Position numbers and translations under genes: made by a program. From assembly GCF_049310025.1 (NCBI RefSeq), contig NZ_JBJYKD010000003.1:85197-149196 (forward strand): a DNA stretch of 64,000 bases. Reading direction: 5' to 3'. Position 1 is the stretch's first letter. The number at the start of each line of letters is the position of its first letter. The notes below the pieces were generated by a model, which saw only the letters and a program-made list of their open reading frames with translations, did not search any database and was not told the DNA's origin. This document shows, one piece after another, positions 18,129-26,030 of this stretch. The stretch comes from JBJYKD01 sp049310025 (GTDB lineage Bacteria; Bacillota; Thermosediminibacteria; Thermosediminibacterales; Tepidanaerobacteraceae).

Positions 18129-18186
18129 GTCTCCCGTAAGCGAATAATTGTGTTTGATACAAGAACAAAGCGAGGTGGGGATAAAT

Positions 18187-18630
18187 TTGACCAACCGGGG
18201 TGGTTTTTATATCATCAAAGATGAGATACTGCCCGAAATAGTCCGCAAGACCGTAAAGGCCAAAGAGCTTTTAAAAAGCGGCAAAGCACGGACCGTTAAC
18301 GAAGCCACGGAAATGGTGGGGATGAGCAGAAGCGCTTTTTATAAATACAAGGATTTTATATTTCCATTTTATGAGGCCAGCCTGGGGAAAATCATCACCA
18401 TTTCGCTCATACTCGAGCATCAGCCGGGTGTTTTATCGGGCATTTTAGACGAGATAGCAAAAGCCAGGGGAAACATCCTGACCATCAACCAGAACATCCC
18501 TATCCAGGGTCTGGCAAATGTGACCATATCTTTCGAAACCGGAAGCATGGTTGAGAATATAGAAGACCTGATGGAAGTTATACAAAGCAAGACCGGCGTT
18601 CAAAAAGTGGAAATCATAGCCAGAGAATAA
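18187..18630 (+). CDS. UPF0735 ACT domain protein (PheB/ThrR-like)
   Basis: 147 residues from TTG 18187 behind GAGGTGGGGA; the longer frame from 18148 is rejected because the family starts just before FYIIKDEILPE. An N-terminal helix-turn-helix-like part (KARTVNEATEMVGMSRSAFYKYKDFIFPF) precedes an ACT domain (about 70-145; ISLILEHQPGVLSGILDEIA). It likely senses an amino acid and may regulate the hom-thrC-thrB genes that follow 20 bases later. Confidence 0.85.
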   Translation: MTNRGGFYIIKDEILPEIVRKTVKAKELLKSGKARTVNEATEMVGMSRSAFYKYKDFIFPFYEASLGKIITISLILEHQPGVLSGILDEIAKARGNILTINQNIPIQGLANVTISFETGSMVENIEDLMEVIQSKTGVQKVEIIARE

Positions 18631-18650
18631 TCAATTTACAGGAAAGGGAG

Positions 18651-19928
18651 ATGAATTTGATTCAAATAGGACTTTTAGGACTTGGCACGGTTGGGACGGG
18701 AGTGGTGGAGCTCATTGAGAAAAACATGGATACAATATGCAGAAGATTGGAGGAACCTATAGGTGTAAAAAAAATCCTTGTAAAAAATTTAAATAAAAAA
18801 AGGCCTTTTTTTGCAGAAGGGAAAATCACCGACAAGATCGAAGACATTCTTGAAGACAGCGATATTTCCATTGTCGTCGAAGTGATGGGAGGAGAGGAGC
18901 CCGCTTTTACATATATCAGGCGAGCGTTAACTCTTGGCAAGCATGTGGTTACAGCCAATAAAGAGGTTATATCAAAACACGGCAGGGAACTCCTGGATTT
19001 GGCCCAAAGCAAAAATGTCAACCTGTTTTTTGAGGCCAGCGTTGGCGGGGGGATTCCTATAATCCGCCCCCTGAAACAGTGCCTTGCCGCCAATGAGATC
19101 CTCAAGGTGATGGGCATATTAAACGGCACAACCAACTATATTTTATGTCAGATGGCCGAAAAAAATAAAAGCTTTGAAGAAGCTTTAAAAGAGGCTCAGG
19201 AGGAAGGTTACGCGGAAAGCGACCCCACCGCCGACATCAAAGGCATGGATGCAGCCAGAAAACTTGCGATTTTGTCATCCATCGCCTTCAATACGCGTAT
19301 AACCCCCGACCAGGTGTATACCCAGGGTATCGACGGGATAGACCTTGTCGATCTGGAATATGCCCGGGAGCTGGGCTATAAAATCAAGCTTGTGGCCGCC
19401 GGAAAAAGGCATAAAAGCGGTATAGAGGTTTGCGTAACCCCGGTGCTTTTAAATCAAAGACATCCCCTGGCCGGTGTGGGAGGAGTCTTTAACGCCATAC
19501 TTGTAGAAGGCGATGCCGTCGGGCGGGTAATGTTTTACGGCCAGGGCGCCGGCAAAATGCCTACGGCCAGTGCGGTGGTAGCCGATATAATGGATGTCGT
19601 GAGAAATAAAAACTCCGGCAAGATGTATTGCACCTGCTATAACGAAGATAAAATACTGGACCCGGGAATGGCTACCGCCAGGTTTTATATCAGGTTAAGG
19701 GCCGACGACAAGCCGGGGGTTTTATCAAAAATATCCGGCGCCCTGGGCGACAATCAAATCAGCCTCTGGAAAGTCTTCCAGAAGAACACCGTCAACGGTA
19801 CGGCCGAAATCGTCATGCTCACATACGATGTGCCTTTCAGAAATCTCATCATAGCGCTTGATAGAGTTAAATCCTTTCAGCAAGTAAAAGAAATAGCAAG
19901 CGTTATAAGGGTAGAGGAGGAAATGTAA
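18651..19928 (+). CDS. hom: Homoserine dehydrogenase
   Basis: 425 residues. NAD(P)-binding motif GLLGLGTVGTGVVELIEKN; VVTANKEVIS; catalytic region GGIPIIRPLKQCL with GILNGTTNYIL and EGYAESDPTADIKGMDAARKLAIL; a C-terminal ACT domain (about 350-425) that typically gives threonine feedback. It makes homoserine for the next two enzymes. The thrC start follows directly. Confidence 0.96.
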   Translation: MNLIQIGLLGLGTVGTGVVELIEKNMDTICRRLEEPIGVKKILVKNLNKKRPFFAEGKITDKIEDILEDSDISIVVEVMGGEEPAFTYIRRALTLGKHVVTANKEVISKHGRELLDLAQSKNVNLFFEASVGGGIPIIRPLKQCLAANEILKVMGILNGTTNYILCQMAEKNKSFEEALKEAQEEGYAESDPTADIKGMDAARKLAILSSIAFNTRITPDQVYTQGIDGIDLVDLEYARELGYKIKLVAAGKRHKSGIEVCVTPVLLNQRHPLAGVGGVFNAILVEGDAVGRVMFYGQGAGKMPTASAVVADIMDVVRNKNSGKMYCTCYNEDKILDPGMATARFYIRLRADDKPGVLSKISGALGDNQISLWKVFQKNTVNGTAEIVMLTYDVPFRNLIIALDRVKSFQQVKEIASVIRVEEEM

Positions 19929-20984
19929 TTGAGCGGAAAAGGTGTCATAGAAAGGTATTATTCTTACCTTCCCGTAAAGGATCCCCGGAACATCGTTTCC
20001 CTGGGCGAAGGCAACACTCCGCTTATCAGGGCCAAAAATCTTGAAAATTACCTGGGGATAGATGCCGAAATTTATTTAAAATACGAGGGTGTAAATCCCA
20101 CCGGTTCATTTAAAGACCGTGGAATGACGGTGGCGGTTTCAAAGGCGGTGGAGGACGGCACCGATGCCATTATCTGTGCATCCACCGGCAACACATCTGC
20201 TTCTGCTGCCGCCTATGCGGCAAAAGCGTCAATAAAAAGCGTGGTACTAATCCCCGAGGGGGCCATAGCCATGGGAAAACTGGCCCAAGCCATTGCCTAC
20301 GGAGCTAAAGTGATAGCCGTCAAGGGTAATTTTGACGTGGCGCTGAGGATGGTGAAGGAAATTTCATCCAAAAGGCCCATTACGCTGGTCAATTCCATAA
20401 ATCCCAATAGAATAGAAGGCCAGAAGACCGCGTCTTTTGAAATATGTGACGACCTTGAGGAAGCTCCGGATTTCCTGGCTATTCCCGTGGGGAATGCCGG
20501 CAATATCACAGCTTACTGGAAGGGCTTTAAAGAGTATTTTTCTTACGGCAAAATAAAAAAGCTCCCCAGAATGCTGGGTTTTCAGGCGGCTGGAGCGGCT
20601 CCCATAGTGGAAAACAGGGTCATAGACAACCCGTCTACAATAGCTACTGCCATCCGCATAGGTAATCCTGCCAGCTGGAAATTTGCCGTTGAAGCCGCGG
20701 TCGAATCCAGGGGCAAGATAGACAAAGTGACCGATGAAGAAATACTCAATGCCTATTCTCTGCTTTCAAAACAAGAGGGGATCTTTGCGGAACCGGCTTC
20801 TGCTGCTTCTGTGGCCGGAGTAATAAAGTATTGCCGGGAACACGGCTTCGAAAAAGGCCAAAAGATTGTCTGTGTGCTTACGGGACACGGTCTCAAAGAT
20901 CCGGACACAGCTATAAAAAACGGGATTGCCCCGACCGTTGTGGAGGCCAGTATGGATATTCTGGAAAAGGAAATATTCGGGTAG
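19929..20984 (+). CDS. thrC: Threonine synthase
   Basis: 351 residues from TTG 19929 with GGAGGAAATG just upstream. It is a PLP enzyme: LGEGNTPLIRA, the PLP Lys in NPTGSFKDRGMTVAV, CASTGNTSASAAAYAA and the phosphate-binding GNAGNITAYWKG. It converts O-phosphohomoserine, made by the next gene product, to threonine. Confidence 0.96.
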   Translation: MSGKGVIERYYSYLPVKDPRNIVSLGEGNTPLIRAKNLENYLGIDAEIYLKYEGVNPTGSFKDRGMTVAVSKAVEDGTDAIICASTGNTSASAAAYAAKASIKSVVLIPEGAIAMGKLAQAIAYGAKVIAVKGNFDVALRMVKEISSKRPITLVNSINPNRIEGQKTASFEICDDLEEAPDFLAIPVGNAGNITAYWKGFKEYFSYGKIKKLPRMLGFQAAGAAPIVENRVIDNPSTIATAIRIGNPASWKFAVEAAVESRGKIDKVTDEEILNAYSLLSKQEGIFAEPASAASVAGVIKYCREHGFEKGQKIVCVLTGHGLKDPDTAIKNGIAPTVVEASMDILEKEIFG

Positions 20985-20997
20985 GAGTGGTATTATT

Positions 20998-21888
20998 ATG
21001 GTTCGGGTCCGAGTTCCGGCCACCACAGCCAATTTTGGTCCGGGTTTTGATTGCATAGGGGCGGCAATGGGGTTGTATAACTATATCGATATGGAGTTTT
21101 CGTCATCCACGGAAGTTATTGTATCAGGTGAAGGTGAAATGGAAATATCAAGAGACGAGACAAACCTGGTATACAGAGCCGCCAGACGGGTTTTTGACGA
21201 AGTGGGTATAGACAGGCCCGTAAAAATAACCCTGGAAAACAATATTCCGATAGCCAGGGGACTGGGAAGCAGCGCGGCGTGCATTGGAGGAGGAATGATG
21301 GCCGCCAACCGCCTGGCGGGGGATTTGCTATCCTTTGAAAAAATTCTGAATATGGCTGCTGAAATGGAAGGCCACCCGGATAATGTGGTTCCGGCTTTAA
21401 TCGGAGGTTTTACTCTTTCACTGAAATGCGGCCCCAGAGTAATATATAAAAGTTTTTGCATACCATGCGAACTCCGGTTTGTGGTGGGTATACCGAACTT
21501 TCATCTTAAGACGGAAGATGCCAGGAGGGTTCTGCCGAAAACCGTTGATTTTGAAGACGCCGTATTCAATATAGGAAGAGCCGCTTTGCTGGTGGCCGCC
21601 GTTTCAAAGGGCGATTTTCTAGACCTAAATATATTCTGTCAGGATAGACTGCATCAGCCTTACAGGAGTGCGCTTATCCCCGGTATGGAAGAAATCATAA
21701 AAATCGCTCCCGAAAAGGGCGCACTGGCCTGTTTTTTGAGCGGCGCTGGCCCGGCCGTGGTGAGTATTGCCTTTCAAAACAGGGCTGAAGAACTCGGGAA
21801 GGACATGGTGGGGATTTTTAAAGAGAAAGGCATTGAGGCGGACTATAAAGTAATACCGCCTTCCAATGAAGGTATAAAAATTTATTAA
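20998..21888 (+). CDS. thrB: Homoserine kinase
   Basis: 296 residues from ATG 20998 after GTAGGAGTGG; the longer upstream frame overlaps thrC and is rejected. GHMP kinase motifs: VRVPATTANFGPGFDCIG, the P-loop-like IPIARGLGSSAACIGGG, and LSGAGPAVVSI near the C-terminus. It phosphorylates homoserine. Last gene before the tRNA; no terminator is seen between it and the tRNA promoter. Confidence 0.95.
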   Translation: MVRVRVPATTANFGPGFDCIGAAMGLYNYIDMEFSSSTEVIVSGEGEMEISRDETNLVYRAARRVFDEVGIDRPVKITLENNIPIARGLGSSAACIGGGMMAANRLAGDLLSFEKILNMAAEMEGHPDNVVPALIGGFTLSLKCGPRVIYKSFCIPCELRFVVGIPNFHLKTEDARRVLPKTVDFEDAVFNIGRAALLVAAVSKGDFLDLNIFCQDRLHQPYRSALIPGMEEIIKIAPEKGALACFLSGAGPAVVSIAFQNRAEELGKDMVGIFKEKGIEADYKVIPPSNEGIKIY

Positions 21889-21907
21889 AAATGCACCGTA
21901 AAAGGAC

Positions 21908-21936
21908 TTGAAAATACGTGCTCAATCCTTTATAAT
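21908..21936 (+). promoter_or_regulatory. Promoter of the tRNA-Pro gene
   Basis: TTGAAA (21908-21913), exactly 17 bases, TATAAT (21931-21936); the tRNA starts 22 bases later. Confidence 0.75.
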
Positions 21937-21958
21937 AAATAATGTCTAGAGACGGTGT

Positions 21959-22035
21959 CTGGGTGTGGCGCAGTTTGGTAGCGCGCTAGAATGGGGTTCT
22001 AGAGGCCGGGGGTTCAAGTCCCCCCACTCAGACCA
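21959..22035 (+). tRNA. tRNA-Pro (anticodon GGG)
   Basis: 77 nt with encoded CCA. Acceptor CTGGGTG pairs with CACTCAG (one G-U); D stem GCGC/GCGC; anticodon stem CTAGA/TCTAG around ATGGGGT, giving GGG at 34-36; T arm GGGGG-TTCAAGT-CCCCC. The prophage integrase starts 92 bases downstream, so the 3' half of this tRNA is the likely attachment site and the gene is restored by the phage copy of that sequence. Confidence 0.95.
22000..22035 (+). other. Probable prophage attachment site attL (tRNA-Pro 3' end)
   Basis: The integrase gene points at and lies next to the tRNA 3' end, which is the classic site for tyrosine recombinases. The T arm and acceptor sequence (GGGGGTTCAAGTCCCC region) would be the core. 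No second copy is found up to 64,000, so attR lies outside the window and the core length cannot be fixed. Confidence 0.6.
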
Positions 22036-22047
22036 TTAAAAGCCAGT

Positions 22048-22079
22048 AAGGATGCAGATGTTAAGCATCCTTATATTTT
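22048..22079 (+). terminator. Terminator after tRNA-Pro
   Basis: AAGGATGC (22048-22055) pairs with GCATCCTT (22065-22072), 9-nt loop, then TATATTTTTTT. It lies on the phage side of the junction. Confidence 0.7.
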
Positions 22080-22082
22080 TTT

Positions 22083-22125
22083 ATATTAGCAAACAAAGTG
22101 CAGATTGCTAATATTTTGCTAATAT
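22083..22125. repeat. Three copies of a 10-mer, likely integrase arm sites
   Basis: TTGCTAATAT occurs at 22105-22114 and 22116-22125 as direct repeats 11 bases apart, and inverted at 22083-22092. They fill the gap between attL and the integrase stop codon, the usual place for arm-type integrase or excisionase sites. Confidence 0.5.
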
Positions 22126-22127
22126 GT

Positions 22128-23246
22128 TTAACTATTTAGTAAATCGTCTATTTTATTGGCTGCCTCTTTTTGTAGTGTAGGCAGTACGTGAGAATAAGTA
22201 TCAAGAGTAATAGATACAGATGAATGCCCTAGGCGTTCCTGGACAACTTTCGGATGTACTCCCTGCTGAAGTAGCAGAGTGGCATGGGTATGCCGGAGAT
22301 CATGAAAGCGGACATTATCGGGCAAATTTAGTTTTTTTAATAGTTTTTTGAAACCCTGGGACAAATAATCGGGATAAAAAGGCGTGCCGTCGTCCCAGCA
22401 ACAAACTAGATTGTTATCTTTATATTCCTGCCCGAGATGCAGCTTATTTTCAAGCTGTTTTTTCCGAAGCGCTCTAAGCGCTTTAACTGTTATATCAGGT
22501 ATTGTCACTGCACGGACCCCTGCGTTAGATTTCGGATTTTTTTCCAATATTTTACCATCGGGAGTTTTAACGATACTTCTGGTTACGGTGATGATATTAT
22601 TTTGAAGGTCCACGCTGTCCCAATACAGCCCCAGTATTTCACCGCGACGCAAGCCGCATGTGACAGCCAGAAGAATAGGAACGTATAAAGGCGTATCCTT
22701 AGCCCCTGTTAATAATTCATTTACTTGTTCCGAAGTTAGTATTTGCATATTTTGTTTTGTCTTTTGGGGCGGAGTGACAGCATCACACGGGTTGTGGGCA
22801 ATAAGCTGCCATTTCACTGCTGTGTTGAGAGCTATGTTCAATATGGCATAGAAATACCTTACACTGCGAATAGAAAGATTTGTTTCCCTGGAAAGATGGG
22901 ATATAAAAGCCTGAATATCTGCGGGCCGGAGTTTTTCAAGTTTAATATGGCCTAAATACTCTTTTATGTGATTCACGGCATCAATATAGGTTGCAAAAGT
23001 TGTTTGCGCTACTTTTATTTCGGCATAATCTTTCAACCATTTGGTTAGATATTCTTCGAGGGTCAGATTTTGCGAGTCAGCATACATCCCTTTTTCCAAC
23101 TGTGCTACATATTCAGCCATAGCTGCTTCGGCTTCTTTGCGTGTCTTAAATCCACCTACCCATTTGTATTTAGGTTTTCCTTCCACCATACCCATATAAA
23201 GGACAATGGTCCATGTAGACCCTCTTTTCCTGATATGGCCTCTCAT
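22128..23246 (-). CDS. int: Prophage tyrosine recombinase (integrase)
   Basis: 372 residues. The N-terminal arm-binding domain starts MRGHIRKRGSTWTIVLYMG; a SAM-like core-binding domain (about 65-150, LTLEEYLTKWLKDYAEI) follows; the catalytic domain has Arg in TCGLRRGEILGLYW, HDLRHTHATLLLQQG, GHSSVSITLDTYSHV with the nucleophile Tyr. It integrates the phage into tRNA-Pro. An AGGAGGATGGCA stretch precedes the start. Confidence 0.95.
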   Translation of the reverse strand: MRGHIRKRGSTWTIVLYMGMVEGKPKYKWVGGFKTRKEAEAAMAEYVAQLEKGMYADSQNLTLEEYLTKWLKDYAEIKVAQTTFATYIDAVNHIKEYLGHIKLEKLRPADIQAFISHLSRETNLSIRSVRYFYAILNIALNTAVKWQLIAHNPCDAVTPPQKTKQNMQILTSEQVNELLTGAKDTPLYVPILLAVTCGLRRGEILGLYWDSVDLQNNIITVTRSIVKTPDGKILEKNPKSNAGVRAVTIPDITVKALRALRKKQLENKLHLGQEYKDNNLVCCWDDGTPFYPDYLSQGFKKLLKKLNLPDNVRFHDLRHTHATLLLQQGVHPKVVQERLGHSSVSITLDTYSHVLPTLQKEAANKIDDLLNS

Positions 23247-23307
23247 ATTGCCATCCTCCTAAACATATGTTTGTAAATAAAGTTGAAAGAAAAAGCGGTT
23301 GCCCGCT

Positions 23308-24126
23308 TTAATTTTCTCGTAAAGCAGGAATTATCCAAATATCATCAGCCACCTGGTCAAAGTTTAACTTATCAACCCCGTCCCAATTAATTTTTTTGGC
23401 AGTTTCGCCTTTAAGATAAACTTTCATAACAACTTCTTCCGAGGTATTTCCATATTTATCTTTAAGGGGAAAATAGACACATGTAACTGCTTCTTCAATA
23501 GGGATATTAGATGTAAAAATTTTTTGAAATACTTCCGCCGAATCTCTTAGCATTCCTAACCGTATGTATTTTGTTGTTAAATTATCAGAACCCCTGAAAT
23601 GAATCTCCACATTTTTCTTTTTTTGATCATCAAGCAGACTATTTACCACAACATATTTTAGTCTGCTACCTAAATAATCCTTTGCAGCTTGTTCCAGGGT
23701 TTCGACAGCAGGATCTTTTTGCGACTCATTTTCGACATTGGATTTATTAATTCCGGCGTTAGATTTATCAATAGTTATTTTTTCTATATTAATCGAATTA
23801 TTAGTTTCAGCTTTTACGGGAGCGGTAGAAGAATTATTATTTTCTTTTGATGAGTTATTAGATGTTGGTGAATTATTGTTATTTGTCTCAACAGGAGGTT
23901 TTTGCTGAGATACTTGAGTAACAGGTTTTTGAGTTTGACCCTGCTTATATCCTTCCTGAACGGGTGGAGACAAGGCACCACCAGCGATATCTAAAATAAT
24001 AGCAATAATAGCCAGCACTGCGATCTGTTTAAAAGTTAGCCCTTTTTTAGCAACTAATCGCACAATCAACATGACGAACGATGCTATAATACCCAGAGTT
24101 CCCAGCAGGATTAAAAAGCTGCCCAT
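23308..24126 (-). CDS. Hypothetical prophage membrane protein
   Basis: 272 residues from the ATG at 24126-24124, which follows GGAGGTGCTCAAT; the longer frame to 24171 is less likely. Two N-terminal hydrophobic segments (GSFLILLGTLGIIASFVMLIV; IAVLAIIAIILDIAGGAL) precede a Asn/Ser/Thr-rich linker and a soluble C-terminal domain (about 150-272). No family recognised. Located between integrase and ImmA, so a lysogenic cargo or superinfection gene is possible. Confidence 0.65.
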   Translation of the reverse strand: MGSFLILLGTLGIIASFVMLIVRLVAKKGLTFKQIAVLAIIAIILDIAGGALSPPVQEGYKQGQTQKPVTQVSQQKPPVETNNNNSPTSNNSSKENNNSSTAPVKAETNNSINIEKITIDKSNAGINKSNVENESQKDPAVETLEQAAKDYLGSRLKYVVVNSLLDDQKKKNVEIHFRGSDNLTTKYIRLGMLRDSAEVFQKIFTSNIPIEEAVTCVYFPLKDKYGNTSEEVVMKVYLKGETAKKINWDGVDKLNFDQVADDIWIIPALREN

Positions 24127-24195
24127 ATTGAGCACCTCCATATTTTTATCTATCGGGTCACAATTAGACATAATCAGTTTTACTAAACCATTAAG

Positions 24196-24708
24196 TTAGT
24201 TTTCTAACATATTCTCATATTCTTCGCTTAATTCAGTAATAGCAATATTTCCTTCGATAAGTGATTTTGACAGTTCTTTCCGAAATTCAACCAGTTCTTG
24301 AGTAACACCAAAGATTTGAGAGAGAGAATAGTCACTTTCACCTTTGGCAAGATAAGATTCAAATACGCCAATGGGCATTAGAAAATATGCCGCAAATGCT
24401 TTGGCTTGTCCTTCGTTTTTCTCAACGATAATTGGATCTTGTAAAGCAGTATTACCATAATGATATCTATGCGCGGTTTCATGAAGAAGATATTCGCGAT
24501 AGAGACTGTTTTTCAGAGCATGTCCAATGAATATTACTTTTGAACCATTATCTTCGTGATAAAGACTTTTTTTGAGGTATTTCGTTATTTCAATGCTTAT
24601 TCCTTCGCTATAAATAATCTGCTCTATAATATCTGTCGGCACCGGAAAATCTTTGACCTGGTATTTTTGTAAAAGCTGGTTAGCTTTTTCGGCCATGTTG
24701 AGATACAT
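24196..24708 (-). CDS. ImmA/IrrE family metallopeptidase
   Basis: 170 residues from the ATG at 24708-24706, behind AAAGGGGATC. The zinc motif HETAHRYHYG (HExxH) is clear, with a downstream EAKAFAAYFLMP-like helix (EGQAKAFAAYFLMP). In ICEBs1-type elements, ImmA cleaves the phage repressor to induce excision. A CI-like repressor lies 2 kb away, its likely substrate. Its 5' region holds a DnaA-box array. Confidence 0.85.
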   Translation of the reverse strand: MYLNMAEKANQLLQKYQVKDFPVPTDIIEQIIYSEGISIEITKYLKKSLYHEDNGSKVIFIGHALKNSLYREYLLHETAHRYHYGNTALQDPIIVEKNEGQAKAFAAYFLMPIGVFESYLAKGESDYSLSQIFGVTQELVEFRKELSKSLIEGNIAITELSEEYENMLEN

Positions 24709-24727
24709 CAAAGATCCCCTTTCTAAG

Positions 24728-24759
24728 TTGTCCACAAATTATTCACATAATTATCCACA
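24728..24759. promoter_or_regulatory. Three DnaA-box-like sites upstream of immA
   Basis: TTGTCCACA (24728-24736), TTATTCACA (24739-24747) and TTATCCACA (24751-24759) lie 11 and 12 bases apart on the same strand. The third matches the consensus exactly and the others differ by one base. They lie 20-51 bases before the immA start. Confidence 0.55.
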
Positions 24760-24819
24760 GAAAAAGTTGATTTTTTATCTCTAATCGAATATAATATTAT
24801 TAAATCAGGCATGCGCCAG

Positions 24820-24883
24820 AAAAACTCAAGGGGGTGGAAAACGCCCCAGCAGGTTTATAACCTGTGGGATCCTTGAGCTGGGG
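24820..24883 (-). terminator. Branched RNA element, probably a terminator of the DUF3800 gene
   Basis: On the minus strand an outer stem, CTCAAGG (24877-24871) with CCTTGAG (24831-24825), is followed by TTTTTC. Inside are two hairpins: CAGGTT/AACCTG (24850-24864) and GGGTG/CGCCC (24832-24846). A rival pairing CCCCAGC/GCTGGGG (24844-24850 with 24877-24883) excludes the outer stem. The two alternative folds are unusual for a plain terminator. Confidence 0.5.
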
Positions 24884-24889
24884 GCCTGG

Positions 24890-25627
24890 TTATTTTATTT
24901 GCTTTATCCACGGGTAATCATCGAGGTACTTTTTTAAAAATTCATTAGGGAAAATTTTCAATCCGTAACTTAATAATTTACCTTTTCTTCGATATAATTT
25001 TTTTTGCAATGTCATCACAAATCGTTCATCAACGTAACCTAAAGAGTCTTTCTCAAATGCTTCAGCTAAAGAGCTTGCGCAAGCATCAGCAAATTGAAGC
25101 ATTTTCCTTTGACTAGGTTCAAATACACTAAAACTTGTAATAACATACTTCCTAATTTGACATTCACTATCATTAAATAAGGTTTCCATATATTCTTTTA
25201 AATCTGGATAGGAAATATTGGACCTGTTACTAAAGATTATATCTACTGTTCCGTTATTATCCCCAACGTACCAACTAATCCGTTCAAGTAAATACCTACA
25301 GGCATAGTTATAAAGCAATTTTCCTTGCAATTTCTCATTTTCCATATCATAAGTATTCACTATAACATTTGTGTAAACAAAATCTTCTTTTGAAAGCCTA
25401 TCGATAATATATCGCTTTTTACTGACATTTTTATTTCTTAACTCTTTCCAATGTAACGGTTTACCAGATGAAATGCCAATTTTACTTTTTATTTCATCAA
25501 TTGTTTTACTAATTTTTATTTCCATTTCTTTTTCAACAATAACAGCTGTTAATATGAACCATACAGTACCTTTTTTTATCCCTTCATCTCCAGATTCATC
25601 TATATATGCTAAGTATTTTTTGCTCAA
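24890..25627 (-). CDS. DUF3800 domain protein
   Basis: 245 residues. N-terminal YIDESGDEG and C-terminal LQFADACASSLAEAFE are the DUF3800 hallmarks, with acidic residues resembling an RNase H-like active site. The family is frequent in mobile elements and beside defence genes; its activity is not settled. The AT-rich coding and location between immA and the switch fit lysogenic cargo. Confidence 0.8.
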   Translation of the reverse strand: MSKKYLAYIDESGDEGIKKGTVWFILTAVIVEKEMEIKISKTIDEIKSKIGISSGKPLHWKELRNKNVSKKRYIIDRLSKEDFVYTNVIVNTYDMENEKLQGKLLYNYACRYLLERISWYVGDNNGTVDIIFSNRSNISYPDLKEYMETLFNDSECQIRKYVITSFSVFEPSQRKMLQFADACASSLAEAFEKDSLGYVDERFVMTLQKKLYRRKGKLLSYGLKIFPNEFLKKYLDDYPWIKQIK

Positions 25628-25712
25628 AATATGGCCCCCTATTTTTGGCTACGCCTATTTCTAATTCTCTTTTTCCTCTTGCATTCAGCCTCTGAAAGAA
25701 AACCTTTGAATT

Positions 25713-25721
25713 TGATATAAT
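25713..25721 (+). promoter_or_regulatory. Extended -10 promoter
   Basis: TGATATAAT, an extended -10 (TGnTATAAT), 19 bases before the small zinc-protein start at 25740. No good -35 is seen. Confidence 0.45.
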
Positions 25722-25739
25722 ACAAATGGAGGGATGCGG

Positions 25740-26030
25740 GTGTATGCATATTACCATGAACATTTTGAAATAAATACATGGAGCGACGTGGTTAAAGTCA
25801 CATGTGTATGTGGCAAAGACTTTATATGGTCTGTCAAAAAAGGTGCGGGAGTGCCTCATAGGTGCCCTCATTGTAAAGAACGATGGATTTTAGGTTATGT
25901 TGGTAATATTCTTAGCCTGACTAGGGTAAAAACCGGTGCAAAAATTGTTATGCATTTAGAAAATAAAGATGCTTTATCGATTATTACCGATCTATTTGAG
26001 AACGATAAGCCGAAGATTTTGAAAGAGTAG
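25740..26030 (+). CDS. Small zinc-ribbon hypothetical protein
   Basis: 96 residues. GTG 25740 is 6 nt after GGAGGG; the ATG at 25734 touches that site. Four cysteines in CVCGKDF and CPHCKER pairs suggest a zinc ribbon. It is the only + strand gene in this minus-strand block and its 3' end overlaps the convergent gene by 47 bases. Function unknown. Confidence 0.55.
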   Translation: MYAYYHEHFEINTWSDVVKVTCVCGKDFIWSVKKGAGVPHRCPHCKERWILGYVGNILSLTRVKTGAKIVMHLENKDALSIITDLFENDKPKILKE

